A stretch of 64,000 nucleotides of DNA from assembly GCF_000153185.1 (NCBI RefSeq), contig NZ_CH724153.1, forward strand, positions 544,149-608,148, read 5' to 3'. Positions within the stretch are counted from its first letter, which is position 1. The number at the start of each line of letters is the position of its first letter. The translations under genes were made by a program, and so were the position numbers. Source of the DNA: Reinekea blandensis MED297 (GTDB lineage: Bacteria; Pseudomonadota; Gammaproteobacteria; Pseudomonadales; Natronospirillaceae). Below, one piece after another: positions 1 to 8,900 of this stretch. The notes beneath the pieces were generated by a model. The model saw nothing but the letters and a program-made list of their open reading frames with translations. It searched no databases and was not told where the DNA came from.

Positions 1-357
1 GACCCAGTTAAGTACGGCGGCCTTAAAGAATGCCAGACGTTCCGAGTCTGAGAAACTCATTGCTGCTTCACGGGAAAGGTTTGTCCGGGTCATGTGGGCT
101 TTGAAAATAGCCTCATGGTCAAACTCATTCCATTCCGGTAACGCCGTTGGTGGAGGACAGGATGGACAAGCGTGTTCAAACGTTTGCCGGTGACGTTGCA
201 AGGTACCACTGAACAGAGTGTCGGTCTCTTCCGGTTTTTGTGCCAGCGCCGACCCGACCCGATGGCTTTGTTCAATGCCCAACAGTGACAGTTCGTCATA
301 GTTGGCCTGACCGAAGCTTGCCTGACCATGACGAACTAGATAAATCACCTTGGTCAT
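1..357 (-). CDS. Histidine phosphatase family protein (3' end outside window)
   Basis: The reading frame starts at 357 and runs off the left edge, so only the first 119 residues are visible. The N-terminus carries the phosphohistidine motif R9-H10-G11 in the context LVRHGQASFG, typical of the phosphoglycerate-mutase-like histidine phosphatase superfamily. A later NEFDHE stretch fits the same family. Its start codon overlaps the stop of the upstream phosphotransferase gene by four bases (ATGA), so it is the last visible gene of the operon beginning at 3458. The substrate is unknown. The operon context (kinase plus ACAD10/11-type dehydrogenase) suggests a phosphorylated acyl intermediate or a housekeeping phosphatase role; this is inference. 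Confidence 0.85.
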   Translation of the reverse strand, partial: MTKVIYLVRHGQASFGQANYDELSLLGIEQSHRVGSALAQKPEETDTLFSGTLQRHRQTFEHACPSCPPPTALPEWNEFDHEAIFKAHMTRTNLSREAAMSFSDSERLAFFKAAVLNWV

Positions 358-1421
358 GTTCGCATCGCCTTTTTACTCCGCCACAGCAGATAGTGCACAA
401 AAAACCAAAAGTTTTTAAAAGCCGGATTGCGGGTCTGTTTGTGGTGGTATCGATAATAAATCTGTTGGGCAATGCCGGCTAAACGAAACAGTCCAAACAC
501 TTCATACCAGCGGAAATCGGTGTGTTCCAAACCTCGTTTAGCAAGGTAGGTCTCAATCATTTCAGCGCGAGTGAGCATGCCGGGCAAGTGTGTCGGCTGT
601 CGGCGTGTGGCTTGGGCCAGCCGATCATCCTTCGCTTCGACCCAATAGGCGAGGGCGTTGCCGAGATCCATCAGCGGATCGCCCAGCGTCGCCAGCTCCC
701 AATCCAGAATGCCGGTAATGCGTGTCGGGTCATCAGTCGCCAGCACCAGATTGTCGAGACGGAAGTCATTGTGCGTTAAGCAGATGTTTTCATCCGTCGG
801 TTTGTTTTCCTGCAACCAGCGCATTACTTTTTTGGCACTGGGCACATTCCAGGTTTTGGCTTTGGTGTATCGGTCGCACCAGCCACTGAGTTGACGATCA
901 AGATAACCTTCGCCTTTGGCGAGGTCATGCAGGCCGGTCGCCTCCAGATCAACCTCGTGCAGTTGCACCAACTGGTCGAGCATATTCAGGCATAATGTAC
1001 GTGCCTGATCTTCGGATACCGACAAGCCCTTGGGAAAGTTTCTCCGGGGTATGATGCCCTGAAGTTTCTCCATAATATAAAAATCGCTGTCCAGCACGGA
1101 TGGGTCCTGGCAGAGGGCGAACATTTCCGGGACCGCCGGGAACACGGGTTTCAGGGCTTTCTGCAGCCGAAACTCCCGGGCCATATCGTGCGCACCTTTA
1201 GCCTTGGTGCCCTTTGGCGCGCGGCGGAGAATCAGGTCCCGTTCGGGATAGCTCAGGCAATAAGTCCAGTTCGAGGCGCCTCCTGAATACTGCGTGACCT
1301 TTGGTGACCCGGTCAATGGCATCGACAGGTGCGTTTTCAGCCAGTCGTTAATCGAATCAACCGGCAGCTCTTCACCAGCTCGCACGTCGCGAGCCTGATC
1401 AAGTACTGAGCTAGCCGTCAT
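354..1421 (-). CDS. Phosphotransferase (APH family), ACAD10/11 or LvaA type
   Basis: A 355-residue cytoplasmic kinase-fold protein of the aminoglycoside phosphotransferase/choline kinase superfamily. The catalytic loop is H217-N-D219 with N224 (THNDFRLDN), and the metal-binding aspartate is D240 in ILDWELATLGDP. The N-terminal YSGGASNWTY resembles the nucleotide loop of ACAD10/ACAD11-type kinases. Known relatives include LvaA of the Pseudomonas levulinate pathway and the kinase half of ACAD11, which phosphorylate the hydroxyl of 4-hydroxyacyl-CoAs. The gene overlaps the SDR gene upstream by 11 bases and the phosphatase gene downstream by 4, and the ACAD gene lies in the same operon, which supports that reaction. 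An antibiotic kinase role is unlikely. The exact substrate is inferred. Confidence 0.85.
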   Translation of the reverse strand: MTASSVLDQARDVRAGEELPVDSINDWLKTHLSMPLTGSPKVTQYSGGASNWTYCLSYPERDLILRRAPKGTKAKGAHDMAREFRLQKALKPVFPAVPEMFALCQDPSVLDSDFYIMEKLQGIIPRRNFPKGLSVSEDQARTLCLNMLDQLVQLHEVDLEATGLHDLAKGEGYLDRQLSGWCDRYTKAKTWNVPSAKKVMRWLQENKPTDENICLTHNDFRLDNLVLATDDPTRITGILDWELATLGDPLMDLGNALAYWVEAKDDRLAQATRRQPTHLPGMLTRAEMIETYLAKRGLEHTDFRWYEVFGLFRLAGIAQQIYYRYHHKQTRNPAFKNFWFFVHYLLWRSKKAMRT

Positions 1422-2226
1422 GATGGTACCCCTTAAGCGTGAACGTTTTGGTTCGGCGCTGCATCAACCAGTAATACAGGTTAGGTAACCAGCGTTTCAG
1501 ACGGTAAATCCGTCGTTCGAAACGGTGAGTGGTGATCAAAAACTGGTTCGATTGCACCGCCTGATGCGTCATGTCTGCAACCGCGTCAGCGGAAACATTG
1601 CCTTTCTGAACCAGTTTAGTGACCACACTTTGCATCTGACTTTGCTCATCGGGTAACGATTTGTCCAGATTGGTTTTTACAAAGGCCGGGCAGAGCACGC
1701 TGACCCCCACGTTAAAGGGTGCCATCTCTAAACGCAGGGTTTCGCTGAAGGCGATGACTGCTGCTTTCGTGGCATTGTAAGACCCCATCATCGGCATTGG
1801 CGTCAATCCGGCTTGCGAGGCCACATTGATGATGTGTCCTTTTCCCTGCTGACGCATCAATGGTCCCAGGGCTTTGGTGACCCGAACGGTTCCCATCAGG
1901 TTAATGTTCAGTACCCATTGCCAGACGTCGATGGATTCCGCTTCAATGCTGCCCGCCGTCGGAACACCGGCGCTGTTGATCAGAATATCGATCGTCCCCA
2001 GTTGCTGTTTCACCTTGGCGGCCATCGCGGCCACCGCGTTGTCGTCGGTGACGTCACAACAGATAAAGAAAGCGGTGGCCCCCAGACGCTGGAGTTTCTG
2101 TAATGCAAACTCGGCGCCGTCTTCGTTCCGATCGATCAGACAGATGTTCGTGCCGGTTTTTGCCCAGCGTTGGGCCATTGCCAGCCCCAAGCCGGAGGCG
2201 CCTCCGGTAATGACTAAGTTGGTCAT
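1411..2226 (-). CDS. Short-chain dehydrogenase/reductase
   Basis: A 271-residue classical SDR. It shows the cofactor motif TGGASGLG at residues 7-14, an NSAG motif near 84-87, and the catalytic set S137, Y150 and K154 (Y-N-A-T-K). An acidic residue after beta-2 (LIDRNED) suggests preference for NAD. The C-terminus is somewhat extended and basic and has no recognised motif. The start overlaps the ACAD stop by 4 bases and the stop overlaps the phosphotransferase by 11, so translation is probably coupled. In lva-type clusters an SDR oxidises or reduces the hydroxyacyl product, and a similar step is the likely role here. Substrate not determinable from sequence. Confidence 0.85.
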   Translation of the reverse strand: MTNLVITGGASGLGLAMAQRWAKTGTNICLIDRNEDGAEFALQKLQRLGATAFFICCDVTDDNAVAAMAAKVKQQLGTIDILINSAGVPTAGSIEAESIDVWQWVLNINLMGTVRVTKALGPLMRQQGKGHIINVASQAGLTPMPMMGSYNATKAAVIAFSETLRLEMAPFNVGVSVLCPAFVKTNLDKSLPDEQSQMQSVVTKLVQKGNVSADAVADMTHQAVQSNQFLITTHRFERRIYRLKRWLPNLYYWLMQRRTKTFTLKGYHHDG

Positions 2227-3458
2227 GCTCGGCCCTCCGGCAGATGTTTGGCAATTTCCAGACGAGCGACCATGTGTCGATGGACTTCATCCGGACCGTC
2301 CGCCAGGCGCAACATACGTGCCGCGGCGGCAAAGGAGGCCAGGGGGGTGTCGTGTGACACGCCTGCGCCACCATGCATCTGAATTGCCATGTCAGCGACC
2401 TGTTGCAGCATGTTCGGCACGACCACCTTGATTGCGGAGATTTCAGTCATAGCATTTTTGACACCCACGGTATCGATTTTCCACGCCGCGTTCAGTGTCA
2501 GTAAACGGGCCTGATCGATCATCATGCGGGCATCGGCAATTCGCTCAGCATTGCCGCCGAGTTTAACTAAAGGTTTACCAAAGGCGACACGCGACAGTCC
2601 GCGTTGTACGGCCAATTCCAATGCACGCTCGGCTGCACCGATGGCGCGCATGCAATGGTGAATGCGACCCGGGCCTAAGCGCCCCTGTGCAATGGCAAAG
2701 CCCTTGCCGAGATCCCAGATAAGGTTTTCCCGCGGGACCCGGACATTGTTGAATGACACCTCACCGTGGCCATAAGGCGCGTCATAATCGCCATTGGCGG
2801 TCAGCATTCGCTCAATCTCAACGCCGGTTGCATCCAACGGCACTAAGACCATTGCGTGCTGAGCATGTTTGGGCGCCTCGGGGTTGGATAATCCCATGAA
2901 AATGGCGACTTTTGCGTTCGGATGACCTAAACCGGTCGACCACCATTTACGACCATTCAGTACCAGCGATTCGCCATCTTCTTTAATGGTGGCCTGCATG
3001 TTGGTGGCGTCGCTGGAGGCAACTTCGGGTTCTGTCATACAGAAAACCGAGCGGATGTCGCCATTCAGCAACGGTTTGAGCCATTGTTCTTTCTGCTGTT
3101 CAGACCCGAAATGATAAAGCACTTCCATGTTGCCGGTATCCGGCGCATTGCAGTTGAAGATTTCCGGTGCAAACAGCACCCGTCCGGTTTCTTCCGCCAA
3201 AGGTGCGTAGTCGGTACAACTGAGCCCCTGACCGAGCTCGGCATCCGGCAGGAACAGGTTCCACAGTCCGGCTTCCCGGGCTTCTGTTTTCAGGGCTTCT
3301 ATTTCAGGAATCAGGCTCCAGCGGGTCCAGTCGCCGCCGGCATTCAACGTCCGATTGATGTCCAACAGTTGAGATTCGACGGGCAGAACCCGTTCTGTCA
3401 TGAAGGCTTTGAGACGCGCCAGAGCCGCCTGTGAAGCCGGGCTGTGATTGAAATCCAT
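2223..3458 (-). CDS. Acyl-CoA dehydrogenase, ACAD10/11-like
   Basis: A 411-residue flavin-dependent acyl-CoA dehydrogenase-fold protein. Family features are the FCMTEPEVASSD segment of the middle domain, the NGRKWWSTG segment, RVAFGKP, and QMHGGAGVSHD in the C-terminal helical domain. Where ordinary acyl-CoA dehydrogenases have a YEGTSEIQR-type segment with the catalytic glutamate, this protein has RLADGPDEVH, the signature I associate with the ACAD10/ACAD11/LvaC branch. That branch removes phosphate from 4-phosphoacyl-CoA instead of, or in addition to, plain dehydrogenation. It is the first gene of the operon and is divergent from the LysR gene at 3563. The substrate is inferred to be a 4-hydroxyacyl-CoA derivative. 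Confidence 0.88.
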   Translation of the reverse strand: MDFNHSPASQAALARLKAFMTERVLPVESQLLDINRTLNAGGDWTRWSLIPEIEALKTEAREAGLWNLFLPDAELGQGLSCTDYAPLAEETGRVLFAPEIFNCNAPDTGNMEVLYHFGSEQQKEQWLKPLLNGDIRSVFCMTEPEVASSDATNMQATIKEDGESLVLNGRKWWSTGLGHPNAKVAIFMGLSNPEAPKHAQHAMVLVPLDATGVEIERMLTANGDYDAPYGHGEVSFNNVRVPRENLIWDLGKGFAIAQGRLGPGRIHHCMRAIGAAERALELAVQRGLSRVAFGKPLVKLGGNAERIADARMMIDQARLLTLNAAWKIDTVGVKNAMTEISAIKVVVPNMLQQVADMAIQMHGGAGVSHDTPLASFAAAARMLRLADGPDEVHRHMVARLEIAKHLPEGRA

Positions 3459-3547
3459 GCGATGCTCTCTTGAAGTTTTTGTTCTTGTGCTCGCAGTTTA
3501 TGTCAGTCCATACTGTGAATGAAATGAAAGTTATTAAATCTTAGGTG

Positions 3548-3560
3548 TGAATTTTATTCA
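3548..3560. promoter_or_regulatory. Candidate LysR operator overlapping lysR start
   Basis: TGAATTTTATTCA is a perfect 13-base palindrome and fits the T-N11-A form of LysR binding sites. It lies just before the ATG at 3563, inside the 104-base gap between the divergent ACAD and LysR genes. Binding here would fit autoregulation. No experimental support; a palindrome of this size could occur by chance in AT-rich DNA. Confidence 0.4.
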
Positions 3561-3562
3561 TT

Positions 3563-4477
3563 ATGGCGTCACTGAAAACTCTTAATCAGCTGGATCTCAA
3601 CCTGCTTAAAGTGCTGGAAGCCATGTATCAGCATCGTAACCTGACCCGGGCCGCCGAAGCGCTGAACATTACGCCATCGGCCGTCAGTCACGCGTTAAAA
3701 CGGTTGCGGGACAGTCTGGATGATCCGCTGTTTGAGCGTCGTGGCCAGCAAATGACGCCGACTCCGGTCTGCCGCCGATTGGTTCCGGAGGTCTTACAAA
3801 CACTGAACACACTGCGGCGGTCGTTGCAGTCGTTCGGCGAGTTCTCGCCGGAAACCAGCACCCAGGCTTTGCAGATCGCCATTCATGATGCTTTGGAGCC
3901 GCTGTTGTTCCCGCTGTTGTTAACGGTTTTTCGTAATACGGCACCGCTCATTTCGTTGAGCAGTGTGAAACTGGATCGCAGTCAATTGGAGCATCAGCTT
4001 GAGATCGGCGAAGTGGACTTCGCCATCGATATCGCCCGACCGCTCAGCGCACCGATAGAACATCTGCCATTGTCGCAGTCCGGTTTCTGTGTGTTAGGCA
4101 ACGAATCGATCATTCCGACGGATGAGTTAACCACCGAGACATACGGCCAAGCCGAACACATTGTCGTATCGAACCGGCCAACCGGAAAAGTGATTGAAGA
4201 CCTGGCGTTTGCGCAACTGGGTTTTAACCGGAAGGTGGTGGTCCGTTGCCAGAATTACCCGACGGCCATCCGCATCGTAAAAACGATGCCGTTGTTATTA
4301 ACGCTGCCAGAATCGATCGCCATTGCCTGGGAAACCAGCGGTTTACAACGAGTGGCGTTACCCTTTGAGGTGCCGCAGACCGAAACCCGACTGTACTGGC
4401 ATGCGCTCAGCGTGGACGATCCTTTACTGCTTTGGGCGAGGCAACGAATCATGACTGCGGTCAATACAACCTTGTGA
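3563..4477 (+). CDS. LysR-family transcriptional regulator
   Basis: A 304-residue LysR regulator. The winged helix-turn-helix occupies residues 9-68 (LNLLKVLEAMYQHRNLTRAA, then PSAVSHALKRLRD and LFERRGQQMTPT), and a periplasmic-binding-protein-like effector domain follows from about 95. It is transcribed divergently from the ACAD/SDR/kinase operon with only 104 bases between, so it most probably controls that operon in response to an acid or acyl intermediate. No clear Shine-Dalgarno sequence precedes the ATG. The effector is unknown. Confidence 0.88.
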   Translation: MASLKTLNQLDLNLLKVLEAMYQHRNLTRAAEALNITPSAVSHALKRLRDSLDDPLFERRGQQMTPTPVCRRLVPEVLQTLNTLRRSLQSFGEFSPETSTQALQIAIHDALEPLLFPLLLTVFRNTAPLISLSSVKLDRSQLEHQLEIGEVDFAIDIARPLSAPIEHLPLSQSGFCVLGNESIIPTDELTTETYGQAEHIVVSNRPTGKVIEDLAFAQLGFNRKVVVRCQNYPTAIRIVKTMPLLLTLPESIAIAWETSGLQRVALPFEVPQTETRLYWHALSVDDPLLLWARQRIMTAVNTTL

Positions 4478-4555
4478 CTATCGATTAGTGAACTGTGGCA
4501 AACTTGCCGTTTAAACCCACTGTCACATCAGCAGAATAACGCAGAGGCAAAACAC

Positions 4556-5341
4556 ATGGATGAACTCACCGGAGGCCGACCCGGAGAAATCTTTCGCAAA
4601 GGCGATATCGTCTACCGGCCACTGCAACCTTGGAGTGCAACCGTTCATCGCGTTCTGAATCATTGGCAAGCTCAGGGCATTTACCAGGTACCGAAGGTGA
4701 TCGGTGTTGACGAAAATCAGGAAATGTTGAGTTATGTTCGCGGGCAAACATATAACTATCCGTTGACCGGGCCGATAGCCAGTGTGCAGGCTTTGCAAAC
4801 CGCCGCCACGTTACTACGCAAGCTTCACGAGACCAGTGCGTCATTTATGGCTGAACACGACGTTACGTCGTTCACCTGGATGCTGCCACCACGTGTACCG
4901 TTCGAGGTGATCTGTCACGGTGATTTTGCGCCATACAATGTAGCCCTAAACGGTGATAACGTGGTCGGTGTGTTCGACTTTGATACCGCCCACCCGGCTC
5001 CGAGAAGCTGGGACCTGGCGTTTGCCGTATACTGCTGGGCACCAATGAAGGCCTGCGACGGTGAAAGAACATTAGACTTAAACGAGCAGCTTCATCGAGC
5101 CCGGTTGTTTTGTGACGGTTATGGAGCGAGTAACGAACTGAGACGTCAGCTCCCCGAGGTCATGATTGACCGAGTAACATCGCTAGTCGATTTTATGCAT
5201 CAAGAAGCCGACCGTGGCGATGAAAAGTTCATTCGCGATCTTGAACGAGGTCATCACCTTGGATATCAACGGGACATTTCGTTCTTAGACCAATACCGAG
5301 AGACCATTCGGCACTCGATGACGAGTCAACGTTCGGACTAA
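4556..5341 (+). CDS. Phosphotransferase enzyme family protein (APH-like)
   Basis: A 261-residue small-molecule kinase fold of the APH superfamily, unlike the longer ACAD-linked kinase at 354-1421. The catalytic loop is near residue 121 (CHGDFAPYN, i.e. H-G-D-x4-N) and the metal-binding aspartate follows in VFDFDTAHP. The N-terminal half is short, with few glycine-rich loop features. It sits alone between a LysR gene and a GNAT gene on the same strand with a 36-base gap to the latter, so the two may be co-transcribed. Resistance kinases and metabolic kinases cannot be told apart here; no substrate is proposed. Confidence 0.8.
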   Translation: MDELTGGRPGEIFRKGDIVYRPLQPWSATVHRVLNHWQAQGIYQVPKVIGVDENQEMLSYVRGQTYNYPLTGPIASVQALQTAATLLRKLHETSASFMAEHDVTSFTWMLPPRVPFEVICHGDFAPYNVALNGDNVVGVFDFDTAHPAPRSWDLAFAVYCWAPMKACDGERTLDLNEQLHRARLFCDGYGASNELRRQLPEVMIDRVTSLVDFMHQEADRGDEKFIRDLERGHHLGYQRDISFLDQYRETIRHSMTSQRSD

Positions 5342-5377
5342 AAAACGACAACATAACCAAAAGGATAAAGAAAACGG

Positions 5378-5908
5378 ATGTTTACGATTGAAGTGACTGA
5401 GCGCCTTTCACTGGAACTGATTTCTTACCAACGATCCCAGTCATTGTTCGAGTTAGTGGATCGAGATCGGCGCTACTTAAGGCAGTGGTTAGTATGGCCT
5501 GAGTTCATTCAGTCCGAAGCGGACTATTCGGCCTTTATTAAACGTTCGCTGATTGAGTATGCGAACGAAGAGTCTCTGATTTTTACCATCCTGATGGATC
5601 AAACCCCGGTGGGGACGGCGGGCTTTGTCGAATTGAATAAGAATTTGGAAAAAGCCGAGGTCGGTTATTGGTTGGCTGAGTCTGCACAAGGTCAGGGCAT
5701 CGCAACACAGGTCGTTCAGGCGCTGGTTCAGATCGGGTTTGATCGGCTGGGTTTATTCAAAATCGAAGCGTCGGTGGCCGTTGAGAATTTCAAGAGTCAA
5801 CGGGTGTGTGAACGGGCGGGAATGACATTGGAAGGCATCATGGCGAATGCGGAGCGGATCAATAACCGTTTGCTGTCGCATAAGAAATACGCACTCATGC
5901 GTTCTTAA
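5378..5908 (+). CDS. GNAT N-acetyltransferase, RimJ/RimL type
   Basis: A 176-residue GNAT-fold acetyltransferase. The acetyl-CoA loop reads ESAQGQGIATQ near residues 103-113 (the Q/R-x-x-G-x-A pattern), and the C-terminal VAVENFKSQRVCERAGM segment is typical of the RimJ/RimL and YdaF branch, which acetylates protein N-termini, polyamines or small amines. A purine-rich AAAGGATAAAG precedes the ATG. The gene ends in front of a strong hairpin shared with the convergent lipoprotein gene. Substrate unknown. Confidence 0.82.
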   Translation: MFTIEVTERLSLELISYQRSQSLFELVDRDRRYLRQWLVWPEFIQSEADYSAFIKRSLIEYANEESLIFTILMDQTPVGTAGFVELNKNLEKAEVGYWLAESAQGQGIATQVVQALVQIGFDRLGLFKIEASVAVENFKSQRVCERAGMTLEGIMANAERINNRLLSHKKYALMRS

Positions 5909-5913
5909 TGTGG

Positions 5914-5938
5914 CGTCCCCGGTCGTTAGCCGGGGACG
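5914..5938. terminator. Bidirectional terminator hairpin
   Basis: CGTCCCCGG and CCGGGGACG form a perfect 9-base stem with a 7-base loop in the gap between the convergent GNAT gene and lipoprotein gene. Flanking T tracts are short, so termination strength is uncertain. Confidence 0.7.
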
Positions 5939-5973
5939 TCAGGTTTTGACTTTAGCTGAGATCTTTTTTTCGA

Positions 5974-8900
5974 TCAGGGCAATAGCCGAGTACCGTACTC
6001 GATTTTTAACCCATCGGTTGCAAAGCCCCAGAAGTCCATCACGCCATCATTGTTCACATCGGCGACGCCTCGTTGTCGGTATTTACGAACCTCTCCGGAT
6101 TGCTCATACCAAATCTCTTCCGACGCTTTAAATCCTAAAGACCATACGACGGCATCTGCAAACTGCACATTACTGGCGCCCGGCGCCTCCGTCGTGTTGA
6201 AAAACACTTCAACCGCATTGTCATGAAAAATCACGATGTCGTTCAGGCCATCTTCATTCATGTCCACAATCTCCCGGGTATGAATGGCGGGGGTATACCA
6301 GGGGTTACCGGCGGGTACGTGCAGATACCCCTGATTTCGATTGATGTGATTCAAACCGACCGTTTGTTTTGCCAGAAATATCTGCGTGGAAGTATCAGCC
6401 GCATCCCAGCTTTCGCTGTAGTTTTCCGGATCGAACTCACCGCCGTTTGGCGAGGCGCCGGGGATCGGGTCTCGCATATTATTGACCGAAACCTCAATAC
6501 CTGAAGGGCCAAAGCCGACGAGATCCAGCTTGCGGTCGCCATTCACGTCAGCCAGCATTCTTGGGTGGTCCACGGCGGTATAACTCAGTGGCGATTCGAT
6601 CGCGTATTCCGGGATGTCATAGCGCCGATCCCGCAGTTGGTAGGAACCAGAGCCAGGGCCAGCACCCAGGTCGTCACCGAACTGTGCTAAGGACACCACC
6701 GTGGATCCGCGACCAAAGCCAACGATATCAAGATAACCGTCCCCGTTGATGTCAGCGAACTGGCGAATGTAGTTCTGGTAATCCAGTCCCCAGGTGCCAT
6801 TGGCCCAATAACTGCCACCGTCATACATCACATTCAGAGACGGGATGTCCGCACTCCAGTTGCCATCGTTTTTGCTGGCAATGATCTTATTTGAAAAGCC
6901 GAGAATATCGTCGAGTCCGTCGCTGTCGATGTCGACTAAGTACTTGTAGTCGTGATTCCAGTCTGACGAGGCATAATTATTGTTGCCGTACTCGACTGGC
7001 GTTGAAGCGAGCGATAATCGGTTGTTAACCATACTGCCGGTGGCAATCCAGACGCCCTGTTCGGAAAAGCCAATGACATCAAGAACGTCATCGTCAGTCA
7101 TTCGAGCCAGAAATCGCTGATTATCCCAGTTCCAGAGCGTGTCAGAGCCGGTGCTGGTCGCAAAGTTTTCTGAGTTTTCAACGAGGTAGTAATCAACGGT
7201 ATCCGGGTCATAGACTCGAATACCGTCAGAGTTGATGCCGACAAACTCGATGGTGCCGTCACCATCAATGTCCTGTGCAGTCAGAGGATTGTATACCTGA
7301 CTGACATACCCCCAAGGATTGTATTGAAACCAATCTTCCCAAGGCGTAAACACAAATGCTGATGAAAAGGGTTGATAAGTGTAAATGGTGTGCTCGCTTT
7401 CGAATATTTTCCCGGACGTATCTTCGGCCCGGATCGAAAACTCAACCTGGCCATAACCAAACAAGGTCGATGAGACTAGGGTGACAAACTCGAAATCGAC
7501 GTCGTTGTTCAGAGTGGATATATCAATGGGGCCAACAACGGTGCCATCCGGGTATGTCATGGCATAGGTTAAAGACGTCAAACCGTCGATGGGTACAACT
7601 GTGCCGCTGAGCTTCGCACTCCACATGGTCAGGTCTGAAACGGTGAACTGTCCAATCAGATAACCTTCGTTGTCAGTGTCGGGGCCGGCAATCATTGGAC
7701 CGTCATTTTGGCTGTCAACATAGTCCGGATCGACAGGCCCGTCGGATTCCAAATCACCATCGGTGTCGGGGTTTCTCGGGTCCAGTCCGGCGGCTTTTTC
7801 ATCGGCGTCGTTTAACCCATCGCCATCGGTATCGGCGACTTTTGGATCGGAGTATCGAGTCGGCCCGCCCGCGTACAAGCCGTTTGGGTGGAACTTATTG
7901 ACGACCCAACCATTCAGTTCTTCTTTGTCGGTCAGTCCGTCGCCATCAAAATCGGTCGGCGAGGCCACATTGGTGTTATCGAGGGTGCCGAACAGACTTT
8001 CCAATCGATCAAGTACGCCATCACTGTCGGCATCGGCGAGGAAAATCAGCTCTACGTTGTCGGCGGAACTGAGTTTAATGTTAGCCACATCGTAGCCTTT
8101 GACGATGTTCAGGTCGGCGTTGTCTTCATAACCGATATAGGTGTCCTCATTGAGATACATCGTTTCCGGTAGACTGTCATCGCTTTGTTCGACAAGGATG
8201 AGCCACTCGCCGTTGGACGTCGCGCGCAGGCTGTGAATCGCACCGGTTGCTGAGTCGAGTACGACTTGATTGTTGCCACCATCAAAAATACTGAGAATCT
8301 GAGCCAGCGAGGTTTGTGCGGAGGATTCGTTGTTTGAATCGGCGGCCACAAAAAACTGTTCCGTTGGCGGATTGTTGGGACCGTAATCAATGGTGACTTT
8401 AACCGTTTTGGCGTAAACCTCTTCAGCGGTCACCAGATAATCGCCGTAGGCGTTGTCAATGTTGTAGTTGCCGATGGACGCACTGACGGCTTTGGATTTC
8501 ATCAGGCGTTGTACAGTCTCCTGATCAAGCCCGTCTTTCTCCATATCGATGCGTACCGACTCAGCACCGGGTGCTAAGGTGATGCACTGGCAGTCACCCG
8601 GTAAGGTGTCCTGGGCAAGATCAGTCACATGAGAAAACCCGCTATGGCCGAGGGTGTATTCGGACAGGTTCACGCGCAACCCTTTTAACGACACGCTGAC
8701 ATGGCCAACATTGCGCACGCTGATGGCCATGTTCACACCACCTCCCTCAACCACATCGGTAGTTTCCAGCGATTCAATGGCTTCCCACGAGTCTTCATTT
8801 TCTTCCATTTGCTCATAGCTGTGGCTGAAGGTATGTTCCGTGGACAGTGACAGGTTGGAGTTAACGCCACCCCATTGGAACAGGCCCGCACTGGCTTCGA

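Noticed and set aside
354..1421. Antibiotic phosphotransferase (resistance gene).
   Set aside because: Although APH-fold, the motifs and the overlapping ACAD10/11-type dehydrogenase point to acyl metabolism instead.
7700..8010. Asp/Gly-rich repetitive DNA as a possible tandem repeat or CRISPR-like array.
   Set aside because: The periodicity comes from calcium-binding type 3 loops in the encoded lipoprotein; units vary and there are no spacers.
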